DNA of 64,000 nucleotides from Cristatella mucedo (GCA_009760855.2 WPIO01000026.1:496001-560000), one strand, 5' to 3'; counted from the stretch's first letter, positions 1 to 12,238 are shown. Made by a program: numbers and translations. The notes: generated by a model from the letters alone, not told the origin.

Positions 1-489
1 AAATTCGGGCACAGCTCAGCCCGCAACTCGCATTCGCAATGGTGGGCTCTGCTTGTTCGCAGTGACGTTCGATAGCGGTACACAAGTGCAGCGACGTTCT
101 TACTTGAAAGCGAAAGTACAGCGAAGTCCTCACTTGAAAGAGAAAGTGGTCAAAAACTAAAAGCGTGCAGGTCGGTGCTTGGAACAGCTCGTCATCTTAG
201 CTCCGTATCGGAATGATTTTTTTAAACAGCGCAACGCCAAGTTAATAGCCGATCTGCCTATATTTACCTATTTTCGTCTAGTGGGCCGGTGCCTGCATTG
301 CCATACTTCTGTTTACCGTACCAGTGCTCAGCATTTGAATGAGCGTACAATCTATGGCTTTATCTAAGGAGGATTCCGCTTTGACCTTAGACAAGGGGTG
401 CGTTCAACGCCCGTTGTGAGGCGGCCGCTTTGGTGCCTTCACTGTGCACAGCAAGCGTTCGACGCCACCAATGAAAAATGTAGTTTAAA
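1..489. other. Unassigned sequence
   Basis: I see no gene, RNA or recognisable repeat here. A 62-codon frame at 179-367 has no recognisable motif. Confidence 0.5.
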
Positions 490-592
490 AAATATAATTC
501 ATTTGCATAGTGCACTTCACACATGCCTGCACATGGCTCGAGCCCAAGACCTCATTCGTCGAAGGCCAGCACTTTAGCACGCGGCCAAACCA
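490..592 (-). mobile_element. SINE-1 copy, degenerate
   Basis: Read on the minus strand this begins with a tRNA-like A-box region (GGTTTGGCC), then a B-box-like GGGCTCGAGCC, then a short tail ending in a GCACTATGCAAATGAAT-like segment. It matches the order in better copies at 4997, 7098, 33875 and 36537. The sequence has drifted, so it is an old insertion. Confidence 0.6.
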
Positions 593-1150
593 GAATGCAG
601 CAGGAAGAGGAAGTACAGCCAGCTGCACGCAATCGGAGTTTTTCTGAAACGCATAAGCGAGCATCGGTGTTTGGCATCAATGTACGGATCCGCATCTCCT
701 AAGTAAGGCAGCGAGCTCTGTCGACTGCTCACTTCAGTCTGCGATCGACTGCTCTGACTTTACTCGCGCCTGTTCGAGGTCAGCATTTTGTCCTTTGTAA
801 GTCGCTCAAGAACTAATTTGGCACGCACCCGTTACCGTGGTTGGGTGACGCTATTTACAATTCTTACATGTCCATTAGCGTATTCGCGAAAAGTATGAGC
901 GAAAAACTGCAAAGAAATCAGTTCACAAACTTAAGGAGCTAAAGATGCTGGAATGAAAACGTCTTTCGAATAATCCTGAAATAATTTAATTCAAGAAAAA
1001 AGACTAAATCTAATTTTTTTTCTTAAAACTAAATTCACAATTAAATGTTCAATTAAACTATGAGAATACATTGTGGCGCTAAATATGCATATTAGTAAAT
1101 TATCTCCCGGAATATTTTGACATGACAATTATCATAGCTGTACCATCTAG
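593..1150. other. Unassigned, partly AT-rich sequence
   Basis: Nothing recognisable. AT content rises from about 960, and no open frame shows a known motif. Confidence 0.5.
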
Positions 1151-1164
1151 TAGTAGTAATAAAG

Positions 1165-1320
1165 ATTATTATAATAATAGCAATAATAATAATACATTTA
1201 TTTGAGTGCCCTCGGAAATCCCAATCTATTTCTAAGATCGGATGGTTAATTGTAGATATCCCAAAGTGTACAATGTAAGTGGGACATAAGGTACTTGGGT
1301 TCACTACACTTACAGACTTA
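1165..1320 (-). repeat. LINE-B 3' tail, very degenerate
   Basis: AATAATAATACATTTATTTGAGTGCCCTC followed by a CTATTTCTAAG-like segment is the diverged reverse complement of the LINE-B hairpin tail seen clearly at 1641, 10180 and 27500. The upstream body is barely recognisable. Confidence 0.45.
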
Positions 1321-1529
1321 GTTAGAGATTCATTTGGTGGACACTCATATTCAATTAAGAATTATATAGGTTGATATACAATTTCTCGAGATTGTGCTTA
1401 AGTCACGTTGTTCTTTTTTTTTTAGCTCCACCGCATTTGGCATTTCCCTCGGGGTTTAAAACAAAATTGCCAGGTCTGTATGGGGAAATTGTATACCATT
1501 TGAGGCGTCCAGTGAGGGATGTACAAACG

Positions 1530-1594
<65 letters not shown>

Positions 1595-1620
1595 TAGAGA
1601 TAGAGATAGAGAGAGGTGGA
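1530..1620. repeat. (TA)n microsatellite with GATA/GAGA flank
   Basis: An almost pure TA array runs from about 1531 to 1587, followed by a short ACA interruption and GATAGAGATAGAGAGAG. It abuts the (ATA)n end of the LINE-B tail at 1621, so the array may have grown from an element end. Overlapping long frames here are low-complexity YIYI repeats. Confidence 0.9.
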
Positions 1621-1855
1621 GATAATAATAATAATAATAATGCACTTGATAAAGCGCCCTCACAGAACTTAATCTCTCTCTAGGCGCTTTACATTTGCTG
1701 CACAGGGAAATGCGATTGAATGGTGAGTAATATCATGCTTGATAAACGAACAAAATGAATAACATGGTTAGGGGTGACATGCACAGAGTCAGCATGCAAA
1801 TGTGGTTAGTGGCAGCATGCACAGTGTCAGCACGCATAAGCACATGAAGCACGAA
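1621..1855 (-). mobile_element. LINE-B 3' end (hairpin tail plus repeats)
   Basis: On the minus strand this shows the GTGCTGACACTGTGCATGCTGCC unit twice, then the AAATGTAAAGCGCC...GAGGGCGCTTTATC hairpin and an (ATT)n terminus. It matches 27345-27590 and 10172-10372. It is a 5'-truncated LINE insertion with no coding part left. Confidence 0.75.
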
Positions 1856-1859
1856 TGAA

Positions 1860-2655
1860 AGCGAGAAGTATATTAGGAGCACATCAGCGGAAGCTACTCA
1901 CGACTAACGGCTAGAAATAAATAGCGGAGTCGGCTGCTAACGGGCTGTCATGTCGGAAGAATTTTGGAGGCATGCTCAATGTCTGGTGACTGTAAAGGAA
2001 GCGTCTCTTGCTGAAGTCTTCAAGGGACATAAAGCGGATAGCCAGAGCATCGTCACCGCGGGCGGTGGACAGTCTAGTGTTGTGAGGAAGCTAGGCTGCC
2101 TCTGCGTTGCCCCAGCTGCTGGCTCGCAGAGTTGTAGCCGCCGCTGCCCTGAGGCTGCGGGTCCAGAACGTACGAGCGTATCTCCGCTTGCAGACGCCGT
2201 CCCACCAGGAGTCGTCACCACCGCTGCCACGGCTACTACACTGGGTTTTAACGTCCCAAAATAAGTCCAATTTATAAGAGCACTAGTGACCGTGAGAAAT
2301 AGCTGCAACGGCCAAACTGCAACAGCACCAAATCTTTAGAAACAGCAATGCAGCAGTCCCATATAGCTAAAAAAAAAGCGCAAGGGAGCTGGTGATTCAC
2401 TTAAATTAATCATATACCGGCAACTGATTCTAATTGTGAGAACATATGGAATATGAGACCGCCACCGCTACTGAACTGTTGACTGAATTTACAACAAATT
2501 GAGTGGTTACAAATGAAGACACGTGCATGAAGATTTAACTCTATACTTAGGAATACTATTGATAGGCTATATAATGTACTGGCACGGGATCTAAGAGATG
2601 CTTGCATACACTACAAAGTAAATGGAATCTGTCATGTAAAGCCCTAGAACTCAAT
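1860..2655. other. Unassigned, GC-rich patch at 1950-2264
   Basis: A GC-rich patch gives open frames on both strands (104 codons plus, 110 codons minus), but neither has a domain I recognise and both look compositional. The rest is AT-rich with nothing recognisable. Confidence 0.4.
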
Positions 2656-2659
2656 TTTA

Positions 2660-4345
2660 GGCCAACCGACTCCAGTGCAGATCTTGCCAGTTTCGAATGC
2701 TCCACAACGAACCACACCGGCAATCATCAGAATGCGGGAACGTTTTTTTTCGCTCGCAAGTGCAAATCTTGCCTGTAAAGACCCTATACAAATTTCCAAT
2801 ATCATTAACTACTGGCTTGACCAGGCCGAGCAGTCCAGCCTCATGATCTTGGACTGCCTCAAAAAAAGTCGCCTGCCTTCTTCGATGATCTAATTCGCAA
2901 AGTTATCGACCCTTATCGCATCACCTTCACCTGATGAATGCGTGTAGAGTCAAAACAGCAGCCTTTAAGCAAATTTCATGTTTCTTTAGATCTTAGATGA
3001 TGTTTCAGACGATGCTTGTAGAGAATTTAAGCCATTAAAAAGAGATCCCCGCCTGTAGACCAAATACCAATCTCTCTCATGCCTTCACTGGTGGAACAAA
3101 TTCATCCAAGCATGATTCAGGCTTTTAAATCTTTACGATACGGGAATGGTATCAAGTCATTGGAACCAACTATCGTTCGACCAATGCTTAAAGAGCCTGG
3201 AGTTTGAATTCGAAAGTTTTTTAGCTATCTGCCAGGCGACCTCTTTCTTTTTTCATGGAAGATTATTAAAAGAAATCGGTCGCTAAGTAGCTCGCCGAGA
3301 ACATAGCAACAATCGGTCAGATTCATCCGATACCATTCCACTCAAACCTCACATCACTGCCTTGATCGTGCCTGACCTGTAGGCAGCTGTATGGATTGTC
3401 AGCATAGGATTTTCCTAGCATAACTGAGAACAAATCTATAAAACTGGCTCGAGTCGAGGCTCTGGCGAAGTACGAAGCGCACCCGTCCGATCCAGTCCAG
3501 CCCGTATGAAATGGAAGTCCTTTCTCGTGCTCCTGATCTGCCATCCTGTGGCGTTTTATGTGGGTATACTCTCTTTCAATTGCTGCTGCTTCTCATTTAT
3601 ATAAAGTGATACTGAGTGATAGTGATCAGTCGCACATCATCTATTAATTCTACACCGACGACACCCGGCCTCCACCTTTTACTCAAGCCCTCAAAGTGTG
3701 CGGCAGAGATTGGTAAACGGGAAGCTTTCCTTGCGGAAATTCGTTCCCAGATGTCAGCCAGTCTCTAAAGAGAAAACGATGATTAAACAGAACAGTGCCT
3801 CAAGAATTCCTATAATAAGATCTATAATAAGAATTCCTGGAATGAGTGACTGCATACGCCTACTCGAGGCTGCCCAGGAATGCATCCACGGTCGAGAGCT
3901 TGTATTTTAGGCGCCCTCCCTGGTGACTACTTGACGCTTAAAATACTTTTTTCCTCAGGGGACTGCCTCCATGGTTAGTCAGCATCTTTGACCCTGTCAA
4001 GAATTACACAATACACCACAGCGGCCGGCCACAGACTACACTTCTACAGCTTCCTAGGTCTCTCTATGCTACACAAACGGAACTCAATAATTGCAGAGCT
4101 CCTGAAAAAAAGTCACTGGCCTCTGCAGTTGGTACTGATAATGATAAGGCTGTTAGATCGGCATTAAATCCGATAAATGTAATCTTGCGTCTCTTTAGCT
4201 GAAGCGGCTGTGGTGGCTTCAGGTTGAGCAGCGAGCGGATATGAGCAAAGTTCTCACTTGGACTCTCAATGCCTACCATGACTTAACTCCTGTGTACTTG
4301 GCCGAACTACATCACCTGTTTCAACCTCCTCGTACCATAATAGCC
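2660..4345 (+). pseudogene. Degenerate LINE reverse transcriptase remnant
   Basis: Fragments in different frames follow the order of a LINE RT on the plus strand. A segment near 3165-3210 reads like TIVRPMLKEPGV, the IVRPLLKKPGLD fingers motif. A segment near 3640 reads FYTDDTRPP, a decayed YADDTQLY. One near 4245-4330 reads SKVLTWTLNAYHDLTPVYLAELHH, matching the C-terminal region of the LINE-A ORF at 15290-15360. Stops and frameshifts occur throughout, so this is an old dead copy. Its last part suggests family A; its 5' limit is uncertain. Confidence 0.6.
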
Positions 4346-4389
4346 TACCAAGAGAATAAATAGCTTACTACCGTAAAAAAGGAAAATTC

Positions 4390-4530
4390 ATTTTCAATAG
4401 CGCCCACAGAGAACTCAATCCCTTTTCACGCACTTCGCATTTACTGCAAAGGAAGCATCATTGAATGGTTAATGGTAGCCTGCTCAATGACAACAAGCAT
4501 AGCATGGTTAGAGATGACATGCACATGGTC
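4390..4530 (-). mobile_element. LINE-B 3' tail
   Basis: Minus-strand copy of the hairpin tail and one or two of the CATGTCACC-type body repeats. It lies directly after the LINE remnant at 2660-4345 but in the opposite orientation. Confidence 0.65.
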
Positions 4531-4996
4531 AACTTCCGTCGCCTAATGAAGATTTGAACCGAAATTCTGGTCTGACGGTTCTATGCCATGAAGCTCACTA
4601 ACACAATTCTTGATTCACTCACTCGATTGACTCGCCAATACAACTCGGCGACATTTTCTTACTTGCATTCGACTGCGGCACATCCTTTCCAGCTGTCCTG
4701 CGCATCTACATCATACTCTACTTAATTCTTCGACAGTCCTCCTGACTTAACCTTAATCCCTCTTGCAAAAATCGTCAAAATGCATGCTCTCTTTGTTGTG
4801 TGAGATGAAATCTGGTTGCTACCATGTGCGCACCCTGGGCTCTCCACCGTAACATGCCGCTACTCGTTAAGGGTTTTGTGGAGTGACAGACAAAGTTAAG
4901 CGTATATTTTGCAAGCTAACACTTTTCGAAGCTCTCAATAGTGGACAAAAGAACGTCAGCGAAAACTCTCGGGGAGAATTTCTAGACAGGTTTAGA

Positions 4997-5147
4997 GCCG
5001 GTTTGTTCCAGCGGTTAAGGTGCTCGACCCGACCAGGGTCTAGCTGAGGTCGTGAGCTCGAGCCCCATGGTATATGTGAAGTGCCTGAATAGAGATTAAG
5101 TTCTCTTTGGGCGCTATACAAATGAAATATATTATACTTATATTGGC
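4997..5147 (+). mobile_element. SINE-1 copy
   Basis: It has a tRNA-derived head with A box (CCAGCGGTTAAGGTGCTCG) and B box (GTGAGCTCGAGCCCC), then GAAGTGCCTGAATAGAGATT and AGTTCTCTTTGGGCGCTATA. The terminal segment shares the hairpin of LINE-B, as expected of a SINE mobilised by that LINE. Confidence 0.8.
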
Positions 5148-5149
5148 AG

Positions 5150-5605
5150 AACAATTAGCTTACAAGTCAACCCTCATTTTCCAAGAAGCTTAGATGAAAC
5201 CGTGAATCGGGAATACTGTCTTGACAAGCGCTTCAACGTGCTTGGCTGATTGTTAAGCGCTAAAACTGTTAAGCCCCATTGGGGTTGAATAGCGTTTGTG
5301 CCTCGGCAGTAACATCCAATATAGCGAGCCCAAATATCTACTGCCGCACACTCAGAACTGGAGCCGACTAATCTAAATTACTAGAGCTTCTCATATGGGA
5401 GCCACACAATTCTGAACTGCACCTACGAATGAGACTAAGTGGATCGTATTTTTTACGCTGCAATAGCCCCGGAGGCTTGCAGAGCCCAAGATAGATTGAC
5501 ATTTCTCAAAAAAAGCCTGACAGACTAATCCATATCTTACTCACTGTGCACTAAAGTATCATTAGTGCATTATCATTAGTGCCCGCAATAAAAAGGAACT
5601 ATGTG
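5150..5605. other. Unassigned sequence
   Basis: Nothing recognisable. A direct repeat of ATCATTAGTGC occurs near 5560-5580. Confidence 0.5.
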
Positions 5606-5607
5606 CA

Positions 5608-7875
5608 ATATAACGTACTGTATCTCCTCCTTTAACTCCACAAAGCCGCGGAGATTAAGTGGGTGTTGCGTAGGAGATTTTTACGCATTCGGTAACAAAC
5701 AAAATGTATCTCATAAAACAAAGAGAACGCAAGAAGCATAGCTGAGTCAGGAGAGATATTGCGGTAGTGAGTCGTATAGAAGTAGCAGCTCAGGACTGCT
5801 AGAAAAGATGTAACATAGTCCGCAATAAGAGAGTAGATGTCGTTGCGTTAGATTTGTGGAAGTGGGTTCCACAGTTTCAGACCTGCAGAGCAAACAACTT
5901 CTGTCGCCAACGGTCTTTAAGCGGAGAAATGGGACAGCGAACGTGTTGTCCCTAGAGGACCTGAGAGCACGAGGAGGCTGAAGCTGGTGCACATGGTCAA
6001 ACGTCTAGGATTTTTAAACTAGCCTTGCAGCCATTTTCATTCCTAGGTGCAGTTGCCTGTTGGCTTTTTTGTTATCGCAGCAAAAACGGAGTTGCAATAA
6101 TCTAGCCGAGACAAAACCAGGGAGCTACTTGAATTGTTTGCAAGCTACCGTGTTACAAGTCCCTAATCTTAAATAGGAATCGCGCGTAATGACTAACTGT
6201 TGAGGCAGTCTTCTTAATTAAATTACAAATTCAGGCTACTGTCGAAGACGACAACTACATTTTGTGAATACGGTGAAAGTCACAAAACAGCAACATCCAT
6301 GAGAAGAGTAAGTCTTCTAGTCCAGCCACATGATTGGGGTGTCCTAATGAGTAGCAGTTTTGTCGTCATTAAGTTTCAGAAAAATGGCCGACATCTGGGA
6401 TTCAATGTCTGAAAGGCAAGCATTCAGCCTATCAGTTGCAGCAGCAGATTCCGACGGTTTAAACGACAAATACAGCCGAGTACCGTCAGCGTAAAAGTGA
6501 TAGCCAATCCCGTGGGCCCGAATCACTTTTCGCAGAGTTTCGGTATAAATTGAGGACAGCAAAGAACCAAGGACGGACCCTTGTGGGACTCGACAGGTGA
6601 ATTTTCTGGTAGATAAGATCTGACCTCCAGGCGACACGGATTGAAAACGATCGGAAAAGTATGATTGAAACACGCCAGAGCCTCGTCTGTCAGACCGATC
6701 GTTGTTCTTAATTGTTCAAGTAGGATATTGTGACCAATAGTATCCAACTCAGCTGATAGATCCAGCAAGGCTATGGCAGTGAAATTTCCGTCATCGTTGC
6801 TGCACAGGATGCCATTGAGTACTTGGAGAAGAGCAGTTTCAGTGGAGTATTGTTCCTTAAATCCCGACTGAAAATTTTCTGAAAATGTATCGTTGTCGAC
6901 GAGCGCTACAACCTACTTATTGGCAATCTTTTCAAGAATGTTTGAAATAGGGAGGAAAACTGGGCGACGGCTTGCAAGGACCTCTAAAATATAATCCAGG
7001 CTTTTGAGTATAGTATTGATCTATTGATGGCCGATTTATTGGACTTGGGTAAAACCCATTTTTCTAGAGAAGCAGCAAAAAGAAATCTCAATTTTTAGCC
7101 GGGCTTGGTCCAGCGGTTAAGGTGCTCGCCCCCGACCAAGGTCTGGCTGAGGTTGTGGGCTCGAGCCCGGAGGCATATGTGAAGCACCTGAATAGAGATT
7201 AAGTTCTCTTGGGGCGCTATAAACATGAATTATATAAATATATTTTTATATCTGCCAGTGAAGATCACCGTTGGGATGGTATACGGTCTTTAAGAGACGG
7301 GCTCTTTTTTCTTGACTTTATTATGGTAGCCACATCGCCTACAGAAACCTTGGATAATCTCTTAAGAAAGGTCAACGGTTAAGACTCAATAAGTACATTC
7401 GTTAGAGGCTGATTTGTGGAGGGCTTTTTATATCTCATGCAATCAGTAGCAGCCTGTTACACACAAATATTTTGATGAGAAACTCGGAAAATTCCCTCAT
7501 AAACAACGTTAGACAGCCAGAAAGAGGTCGATAGATCGCAATAGTGAGAGGCATGGTCTTTGATGATGACCTAATTGCAACTGATTCAAACGATGACCCA
7601 GCGAAAAACCGCATGTCTTATTGCCAAACGATTAACGGACAACAATAGCAGCGCCGCCACCCACCTTGTCAGACCGCATTGACTGAAAGAATGAAATCCG
7701 GTTGAGGTGGTCTCAGATATACAGTTACCAGAGAAATACTTCAACGCGTCTCGGTCAACAGAAATGCATCTAGCTTCTGCTGGACAACCTGATCGCGAAC
7801 AAGGAACCCCTCGGTTGTTAATGAGTGGAAATTTAACGGGCGGAATATAATAAAGAGGTTGTCCCATTTTTTGTT
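5608..7875 (-). mobile_element. LINE-A copy, decayed, 5'-truncated, split by a SINE
   Basis: Read on the minus strand, an endonuclease N-terminal part (7867-7586, containing CISETTSTGFHSF and the GLTRWVAAL region) is followed by RT motifs at 6770-6344. These include LDLSAELDTIGHNILLEQL (motif A), VPQGSVLGSLLSSIYTE (motif B) and YHFYADGTRLYLSF (motif C, with YADD changed to YADG). The C-terminal part (ALRSSRDNTFAVPFLRLKT) is at 5992-5900. It parallels the 12290 copy. Frameshifts and stops are frequent. A SINE-1 at 7098-7245 interrupts it. The 3' end reaches a TATCTCC-type terminus near 5612. Confidence 0.85.
7098..7245 (+). mobile_element. SINE-1 copy nested in LINE-A
   Basis: Well-conserved A box (CCAGCGGTTAAGGTGCTCGC) and B box (GTGGGCTCGAGCCCG), and a tail GCACCTGAATAGAGATTAAG with TTCTCTTGGGGCGCTATAAA. 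LINE-A sequence in the opposite orientation lies on both sides, so the SINE inserted later. Confidence 0.85.
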
Positions 7876-8186
7876 ATAGATAGCTCTGCAGACACTGCAA
7901 TATTTTACGTCCTAATTCTTTAAATTGACTGACTATCACACATAGTTTACCTGCTGTGGTTTAGTCACTCCTAAAACAGTTGAATACATTTTCAGTGCAT
8001 AGAAACAGAAGCTTATCCCTTATAAATATTGTGATTGCGATTGACATCGAAGATCGGGAATATTGGTGTAAAAAGTTCCATTTGCTGTTTTTTTTATGTA
8101 CGTACCAAATGGCGATAGCGGAAAGCCATCTTAAGATCCCGAATAATATTTTCAGAACTTGTAACGCATTGATTTGCATCCTATGT

Positions 8187-8865
8187 AATGTATTTCCGCC
8201 TGTAACTCCATAAAGCCTTAAGGACTATGTGAGTGTTAAGCTGGAGACAATCTTTAGTACATTCAAAGCCAACGCGTCTTTTCGGTATGCATATGTTAGC
8301 CAGCAGACTCAATTTTACCCAACAAATGGGAACTAAGAAGCATAGCTCATCCAGTAAAGAAGTCAATGGCGTGAACAGCATGGAAGTAGCAGTGCAAAAT
8401 TGTTAGAAAGGATGTGCTTCAGCCGACAGTAGGAGAAGATGTGTTGTTACGTAAAGAATTGCCGAAGTGATTTCCACGAGCTAGGATCTTCGGAGCAAAA
8501 GCTTATGTCTCCAACCGTCTGTAAGTGTAGGAATGGAATAGCTAATTTATTATATTTAGTGGGTCTGGGAGCACGAAGAAGCTGAAACTGATGCATCAGT
8601 CCAGCTAGGTGTGAAGGAGCATAACCATAGTGTGCCTTGTTGGGTCAAATACAAATTCTGTTCTAACTCTGTTTATCAACCACAAGCTACCTTTCAGCTC
8701 TATGCGCAAAGAAAACGTGTGATTGAGGTTTTCAGCCCCATTAATCAACCTTGCAATCATAATCTTCACCAGTTGCCCCGGTTTAAAAGCTTTTTCGGAA
8801 AACCAGCCAAAACTCAACTACAGTAGTCTAGCCCAGACATGACGAAGGAGGTAAGATTTTAGCCA
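8187..8865 (-). mobile_element. LINE-A 3' fragment
   Basis: The minus-strand copy starts (3' end) at the TGTAATGTATTTCCGCCTG terminus near 8187. It runs through the segments matching the LINE-A 3' UTR and ORF C-terminus (AGCATAGCTCATCC, TATGTCTCCAACCGTCTGTAAG, CGAAGAAGCTGAAACTG) and fades near 8865. No long open frame of the LINE remains. Confidence 0.75.
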
Positions 8866-9655
8866 GCCATTGTTTTTGGCAGTCCGAAAGACATGGATTG
8901 AACTTGATGACAAGCTATTCAAGCGCTTGTGAATTAAACTTTTAAACCGCAAGCAGTTCCAAGTTAAAATATGATCGTCAGAGAATTACGCTTTATTTTT
9001 GAGCAACATTTCATAATTGTGCTGGAATGCGGTATTGGCTATTCTGCAGAGGGAGAGCAAGAGAGTGCTATATGAGGTAGGATGGATTTTTGTATCGAGA
9101 ATATTCGTTCGAAGCAACGTCTGTCTTGGGAAATTCTAAATTTAAGGCATGAGAACTTACGAATTTGTGCAAATGTAGCTCTATCTTTGACACGATTTGA
9201 AACCCGCTTCTTCGAATCTATGCGCAACTATAGAGCGATAAAGCTCAAAGCAGTGGCTGCCGCACAGCAGCCCCCAGCAGCCCTCAGAATGATCCCACTT
9301 TTAGCGAATGCTGCCGGATGCGATTTACTGGTTCTGGCAAGGTAAAAGTTCGGTGCTCCCCAAGACAAAAATGATGGGATGTACCACTGGAGCTATGGCT
9401 CCAAATAGAAACAAATTAGGCTTGAATTGTGTGCTCCCAGCTTTCTTGCGTTTCTTTTAGAGCTGTTACTGATACCCGTGAAACATCCCCAGAAGGCTAT
9501 TGAAGAGTATTTTTACACCATAGAGCTTGACCAATTACTGCACAGTTTTCTAAATCTTTAGTCACGTCGCAGCAAAAGTAAAATAAGCAAAAGTAAAGTG
9601 GCCACTAAAATGAGCTGAGCAATCAGATAGAGCAGCAAGCGAGAGCGCAGGCAGC
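8866..9655. other. Unassigned sequence
   Basis: Overlapping 87- and 62-codon frames on opposite strands at 9039-9345 have no recognisable motif. Nothing else is visible. Confidence 0.45.
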
Positions 9656-9657
9656 AT

Positions 9658-9712
9658 GTGCCGCTGCTGCCGCTGCTGCCGCTGCTGCCGCTGCTGCCGC
9701 TGCTGCTGGCCA
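9658..9712. repeat. (GCTGCC)n hexamer repeat
   Basis: Five to six copies of GCCGCTGCT-type units at about 9660-9710, inside otherwise AT-rich DNA. Confidence 0.85.
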
Positions 9713-9837
9713 AGCGGAGCCGGCAGTCTAGCTGAGACGCGCCGATAGGCCTCGTGAATTCTGTGGAGCAGAAATGAGAGACCAGAAGTTTCTATCTATG
9801 ACTTACCTCGTGAAATGGATATGAGCAAACCTAATGA

Positions 9838-9900
9838 AATGTATCTCTGTAACTCAAAAAGGCCATAAAGACTGTGTGGATATTACGCTGGACACTAAAG
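9838..9900 (-). mobile_element. LINE-A 3' stub
   Basis: ATGTATCTCTGTAACTC followed by GGCCATAAAGACTGTGTGG matches only the last 60 bp or so of LINE-A in reverse complement: a very short 5'-truncated insertion. Confidence 0.65.
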
Positions 9901-10058
9901 CAGGATGCAAGGCACATGGGTTACCCAATACTTCTGATCCTCTTAAACACACTGTCATCATCTTCAGCACGTAGCTGACTGCTTCGAAAAATAGCATGAT
10001 GGCACGTGCCTTCGGAGGAAATCGTCTGTGAAGGACGGGTTAAGGTTGCAGGCAATAT

Positions 10059-10108
<50 letters not shown>

Positions 10109-10150
10109 AACACACACACATATATATAAATATATATATAATATATAACT
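10059..10150. repeat. (CA)n then (TA)n compound microsatellite
   Basis: ACACAC with AAACAC interruptions at about 10060-10119, passing into ATATATAAATATATATA to about 10148. The cysteine/valine-rich frames here are artefacts. Confidence 0.9.
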
Positions 10151-10171
10151 CTCGTGTATAATAACAATATA

Positions 10172-10374
10172 GAATAATAATACATTTAAGAAAGAGCCCT
10201 CAGAGAACTCAGTCTTTTTCTAGGCGCTTTACAATTGCTGCAATAGAAGCACGATCGAATGGTTGATGGTAGCATGCTCAATAAACAACAGGAATAACAT
10301 TGTTAGGGGTAACATGCATAAGGTCAGCATGCAAATATGGTTAGCGGCAACATGCACAGTATCAGCACGCTTAA
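10172..10374 (-). mobile_element. LINE-B 3' end
   Basis: The minus strand gives two body repeats (GTGCTGATACTGTGCATGTTGCC type) and the hairpin AATTGTAAAGCGCC...GAGGGCTCTTTC with an (ATT)n-like end at 10172. No coding part is present. Confidence 0.75.
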
Positions 10375-10375
10375 T

Positions 10376-11355
10376 ATTAATGACTTCAACTTTTATATCA
10401 TGTTCAAAATTGAAAAAATATATATGTATATAATAATTTTTATAAAAGAATTTTATTTAATTATTTATGCATATATTTACTTATATATACGCGTATTAGT
10501 CACTGAGCATCAATTTTTAAATATCTGGCTCATGGAAACCCCGGCGTGCAGCCGATAGCTGAGTTAAGCTTGAACTGTCTAATCAGCAACGACGAGCTAC
10601 ATGTGCTGAGCACGAGCCATAAACTACAACTGACTAACCATCGCTTTAGATATCTTTTTATATTGCCAACGCCATCGATTATGAAATCGAGTTTCTAATG
10701 ATCACCGAGGAACCGATAATAATTTTCGCATCAGCGTGACAATTTAACTGATTTTAATAATTTAGCTTGACAAATTTTCAGAATATTGCCCAGAATCGCA
10801 GCGCAAGAGCGGCTGCCGCTTTTATAGTAATCATTATTAGCTATCTGTCGGCGTGCCTTCCTGCATTCCTGGTATTCCGTGAGTCAATTAAAAGGCTATT
10901 TAATCGATACAGTGTGGCCAGTTTTTGGCCTAGCTCTATGTGCCACTCAAACTTTACACATTTACAAGCTTTCGAAGCACCGAGTGGGTATTATAACTAT
11001 TTTAAAGTCGTCTCCGACGTTTATTTGACAGTCAAAAGGCTCAGAGTAAGATGAATGACTGTTATTATATAGCTACGTAAAGATTGTATTAAATTTCGTG
11101 CCTTGGCGACGTAGTAATTCAAGCTGCAAGCAATTTTCATCGGTAGCCGCACTTTCCGGTAGCTTACAGTCTGCATGCAAGAGCGGCTTTACTAGTTTAT
11201 AATGCCGTTAAAGATTTTGGGATAACCTAACCAACGTAGAACAAAGAATAGCTACTATTTTGGACAAGCCCAAACAGATTGATCATAGATCGGTGGTGAG
11301 CAGGGCTTCTTTTCGCTGACGCAATATGTTGAGTTATTGTCAAAACAGGTGCAGA
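10376..11355. other. Unassigned AT-rich sequence
   Basis: A 95-codon frame at 10767-11054 includes a hydrophobic stretch (AAAFIVIIISYLSACLPAFLV) but no known domain or splice context. I do not call it a gene. Confidence 0.4.
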
Positions 11356-11359
11356 TGAC

Positions 11360-11838
11360 GTTCATCTGATAATGACACGCTTGGTCAGAATATCAGGTGG
11401 CATGGTCCTTAACCTGACTGTGAAGCAGTTCAGATAGTTAGACGGTGCAAAGAAATCGGGGGCCCTATAGCCAATTGACTGAGCCCTAAGGTTGATATGT
11501 TGCTTGATGGAAGCCAGTGCAGTGCAGCACGGTGTGAGCTGGTGTGATGTGGCCACGGCGACGCTCACGACATACAGCCGCAGCTGCAAGAATTTTGCAC
11601 AAACTGTAAGCACACGATTGCATGGGCTGATAGACCTGCAATCAGTGAGTTACAGAAGTGAAGGCGGGATTTCCCGATGACGTGGGTCAATTTGGATTTA
11701 GCCTCCCCGTCTAAGCAAGCCCGAATTTCAGCAACGCTACGTAGCTGCAGAGCGGAGGTGGTCGTCGAGTGCAAGGTCGTTTTGGAACAGGCCGCTACCA
11801 GAGTACTTTCCTCACTGCGAGATTGCTCGGTGTGATGG
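11360..11838 (-). pseudogene. LINE-B RT C-terminal fragment
   Basis: On the minus strand the segment near 11690-11600 reads HFCNSLIAGLSAHAIVCLQF then VQNS, the CNSLLAGLPxxxIxRLQxVQNSAAR signature near the C-terminus of CR1/L2 RT proteins. The following VATSHQLTPCCTAL corresponds to HITPLLxxLHWLP. Frames are broken. A LINE-A stub (11842-12235, same strand) abuts it. Confidence 0.65.
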
Positions 11839-11841
11839 AAT

Positions 11842-12238
11842 GTAATGTAATGTATCTCCGTCTTTAACTCCACAAAGCCATAAAGACTATGTGGGTTTAC
11901 GCCGGAGAGTTTTGTATATAGCGAACTCACAGCCTAAGGGGCTTTCGATACGCATTCGGTAGCCAACAGGCTTCATCTCACGCAACCAAGTGAAAGTGGG
12001 AAGCATCGCAGAGTCAGGAGAGCAGTTGAGGTAGCAAGTAGCGTGGAAGTAGCAGCTCAGGACCTCTGAAAAGAATGAGCCGTAGTCGGCAGCATGAGAG
12101 TAGCTGTGTTGCTTAAGAAGCTGTGGAAGCAGCCAGTTCCACTGTCGAGGACCTGCAGAGCTAAAGCTTCCGATACATCTGTCTTTGCAGTCCTTACAAT
12201 CCAGTCATGTAGAGAAGCTCCCCGAGGGCGCCATTCTT
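11842..12238 (-). mobile_element. LINE-A 3' fragment
   Basis: It begins at (TGTAA)3 TATCTCCGTC and matches, in reverse complement, the 3' UTR and ORF C-terminus of the 12290-15775 copy (equivalents of LSCYFYATHYLNCSPDSAMLP). It lies next to that full copy in head-to-head orientation. Confidence 0.8.
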
